Part shown: one piece after another, positions 63,219 to 63,448 of the stretch | Layout of the letters: each line of letters opens with the position of its first letter | Numbering within the stretch: the stretch's first letter is position 1 | Assembly (NCBI GenBank): GCA_021154985.1 | Contig: JAJNQE010000107.1 | Location: 1-63,448 of the forward strand | DNA length: 63,448 nt | From: Hydrogenophaga sp. | GTDB taxonomy: Bacteria; Pseudomonadota; Gammaproteobacteria; Burkholderiales; Burkholderiaceae_C | Direction: 5' to 3' | The notes under the pieces: generated by a model | Databases searched by the model: none | What the model was told of the DNA's origin: nothing | Seen by the model: only the letters and a program-made list of their open reading frames with translations | Position numbers and translations under genes: made by a program

Positions 63219-63448
63219 GCCGCCACCGCCACCCGGGCATCGAACGCGAGCACCGCTGCCTGCGGCAGCGCCTGCACCACACGGGCGTCGTGTGTGGCAA
63301 TCACCAGCGTGGCGTTCAATTGGCCGGCGCAGTTGCGCAGCAGGTCCAAGGCGGCGGCACAGGTCATGTCATCCAGGCTGGAGGTGGGTTCGTCGGCCAG
63401 GATCACTCCCGGGCGCTGCAGCAGCGCACGGGCCAGCGCCACGCGCTG
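63215..63448 (-). CDS. ABC transporter ATP-binding protein, C-terminal part (cut by window edge)
   Basis: The 77 visible residues begin at the end of the ABC signature (RVALARALLQRPGVILADEPTSSLDD, Walker B and D-loop) and include the switch histidine in LVIATHDARV. It belongs to the LolD/MacB subfamily and pairs with the permease that it overlaps by 4 bases. The Walker A half lies beyond the edge. Confidence 0.9.
   Translation of the reverse strand, partial: QRVALARALLQRPGVILADEPTSSLDDMTCAAALDLLRNCAGQLNATLVIATHDARVVQALPQAAVLAFDARVAVAA

Overview
The window is GC-rich (roughly 65%) bacterial chromosome with tightly packed genes, 4-base ATGA overlaps between cistrons and frequent TTG/GTG starts. 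Gene content points to a betaproteobacterium of the order Burkholderiales, probably Comamonadaceae (Hydrogenophaga-like). The pointers are an Entner-Doudoroff edd-eda-pgi set, several TRAP transporters, a PEP-CTERM protein, a CobD-like protein, an rpsP-rimM-trmD-rplS operon and a dispersed repeat of the 'TTCGGGCTGAGCC' type that I associate with this group. The taxonomic call is inference; no rRNA or tRNA is present.

Layout. 1-4.4 kb: edd (cut by the left edge), eda and pgi, then a secreted PEP-CTERM protein. 4.4-9.05 kb: a TRAP transporter joined to gluconokinase (minus strand), divergent from a LacI-type regulator, with two matching palindromic operators between them. This looks like a gluconate uptake module feeding Edd/Eda. 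9.1-12.2 kb: two small proteins and a class A PBP. 12.2-16.9 kb: an acyl-CoA oxidation operon (etfB, etfA, acyl-CoA dehydrogenase, nitronate-monooxygenase-like flavoenzyme) behind a perfect 16-bp palindrome. 17.2-20.1 kb: a second complete TRAP transporter. 20.1-23.2 kb: MscS channel, enoyl-CoA hydratase and an HDAC-like deacetylase. 23.3-28.4 kb: MoxR, DUF58, transglutaminase (TgpA-like) and MltB.

28.6-32.1 kb is an accessory patch of visibly lower GC. It holds a double cysteine-ribbon protein of unknown function, a 403-residue PIN-like protein and an IS3-family element with a fragment resembling a second IS end. 32.1-36.65 kb: CPA2 antiporter, SF1 helicase translationally coupled to a 2Fe-2S ferredoxin, and a secreted fasciclin protein.

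36.7-45.7 kb is the most informative region. A canonical sigma-54 (-24/-12) promoter precedes a guanidine-I (ykkC) riboswitch. Downstream lie an ABC permease and ATPase, two DUF1989 proteins (carboxyguanidine deiminase CgdA/CgdB type), a 1174-residue biotin carboxylase and allophanate hydrolase. Together they should take up guanidine and degrade it to CO2 and ammonia under combined nitrogen and guanidine control. The periplasmic binding protein usually encoded first is absent, and a dispersed repeat lies in frame inside the carboxylase gene.

45.7-63.4 kb is mostly housekeeping: tyrosine phosphatase, photolyase, DEAD-box helicase, PiT phosphate transporter, orn, M48 protease, PCD, rsgA, CobD-like, NUDIX hydrolase, rplS-trmD-rimM-rpsP, GNAT, TM2 protein and AEC transporter. 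The right end resembles a zinc-responsive ABC locus (DUF3299, small Cys protein, FtsX-type permease, ATPase cut by the edge). Two genes here, the NUDIX hydrolase and the DUF3299 gene, carry single in-frame stop codons and look freshly inactivated or miscalled.
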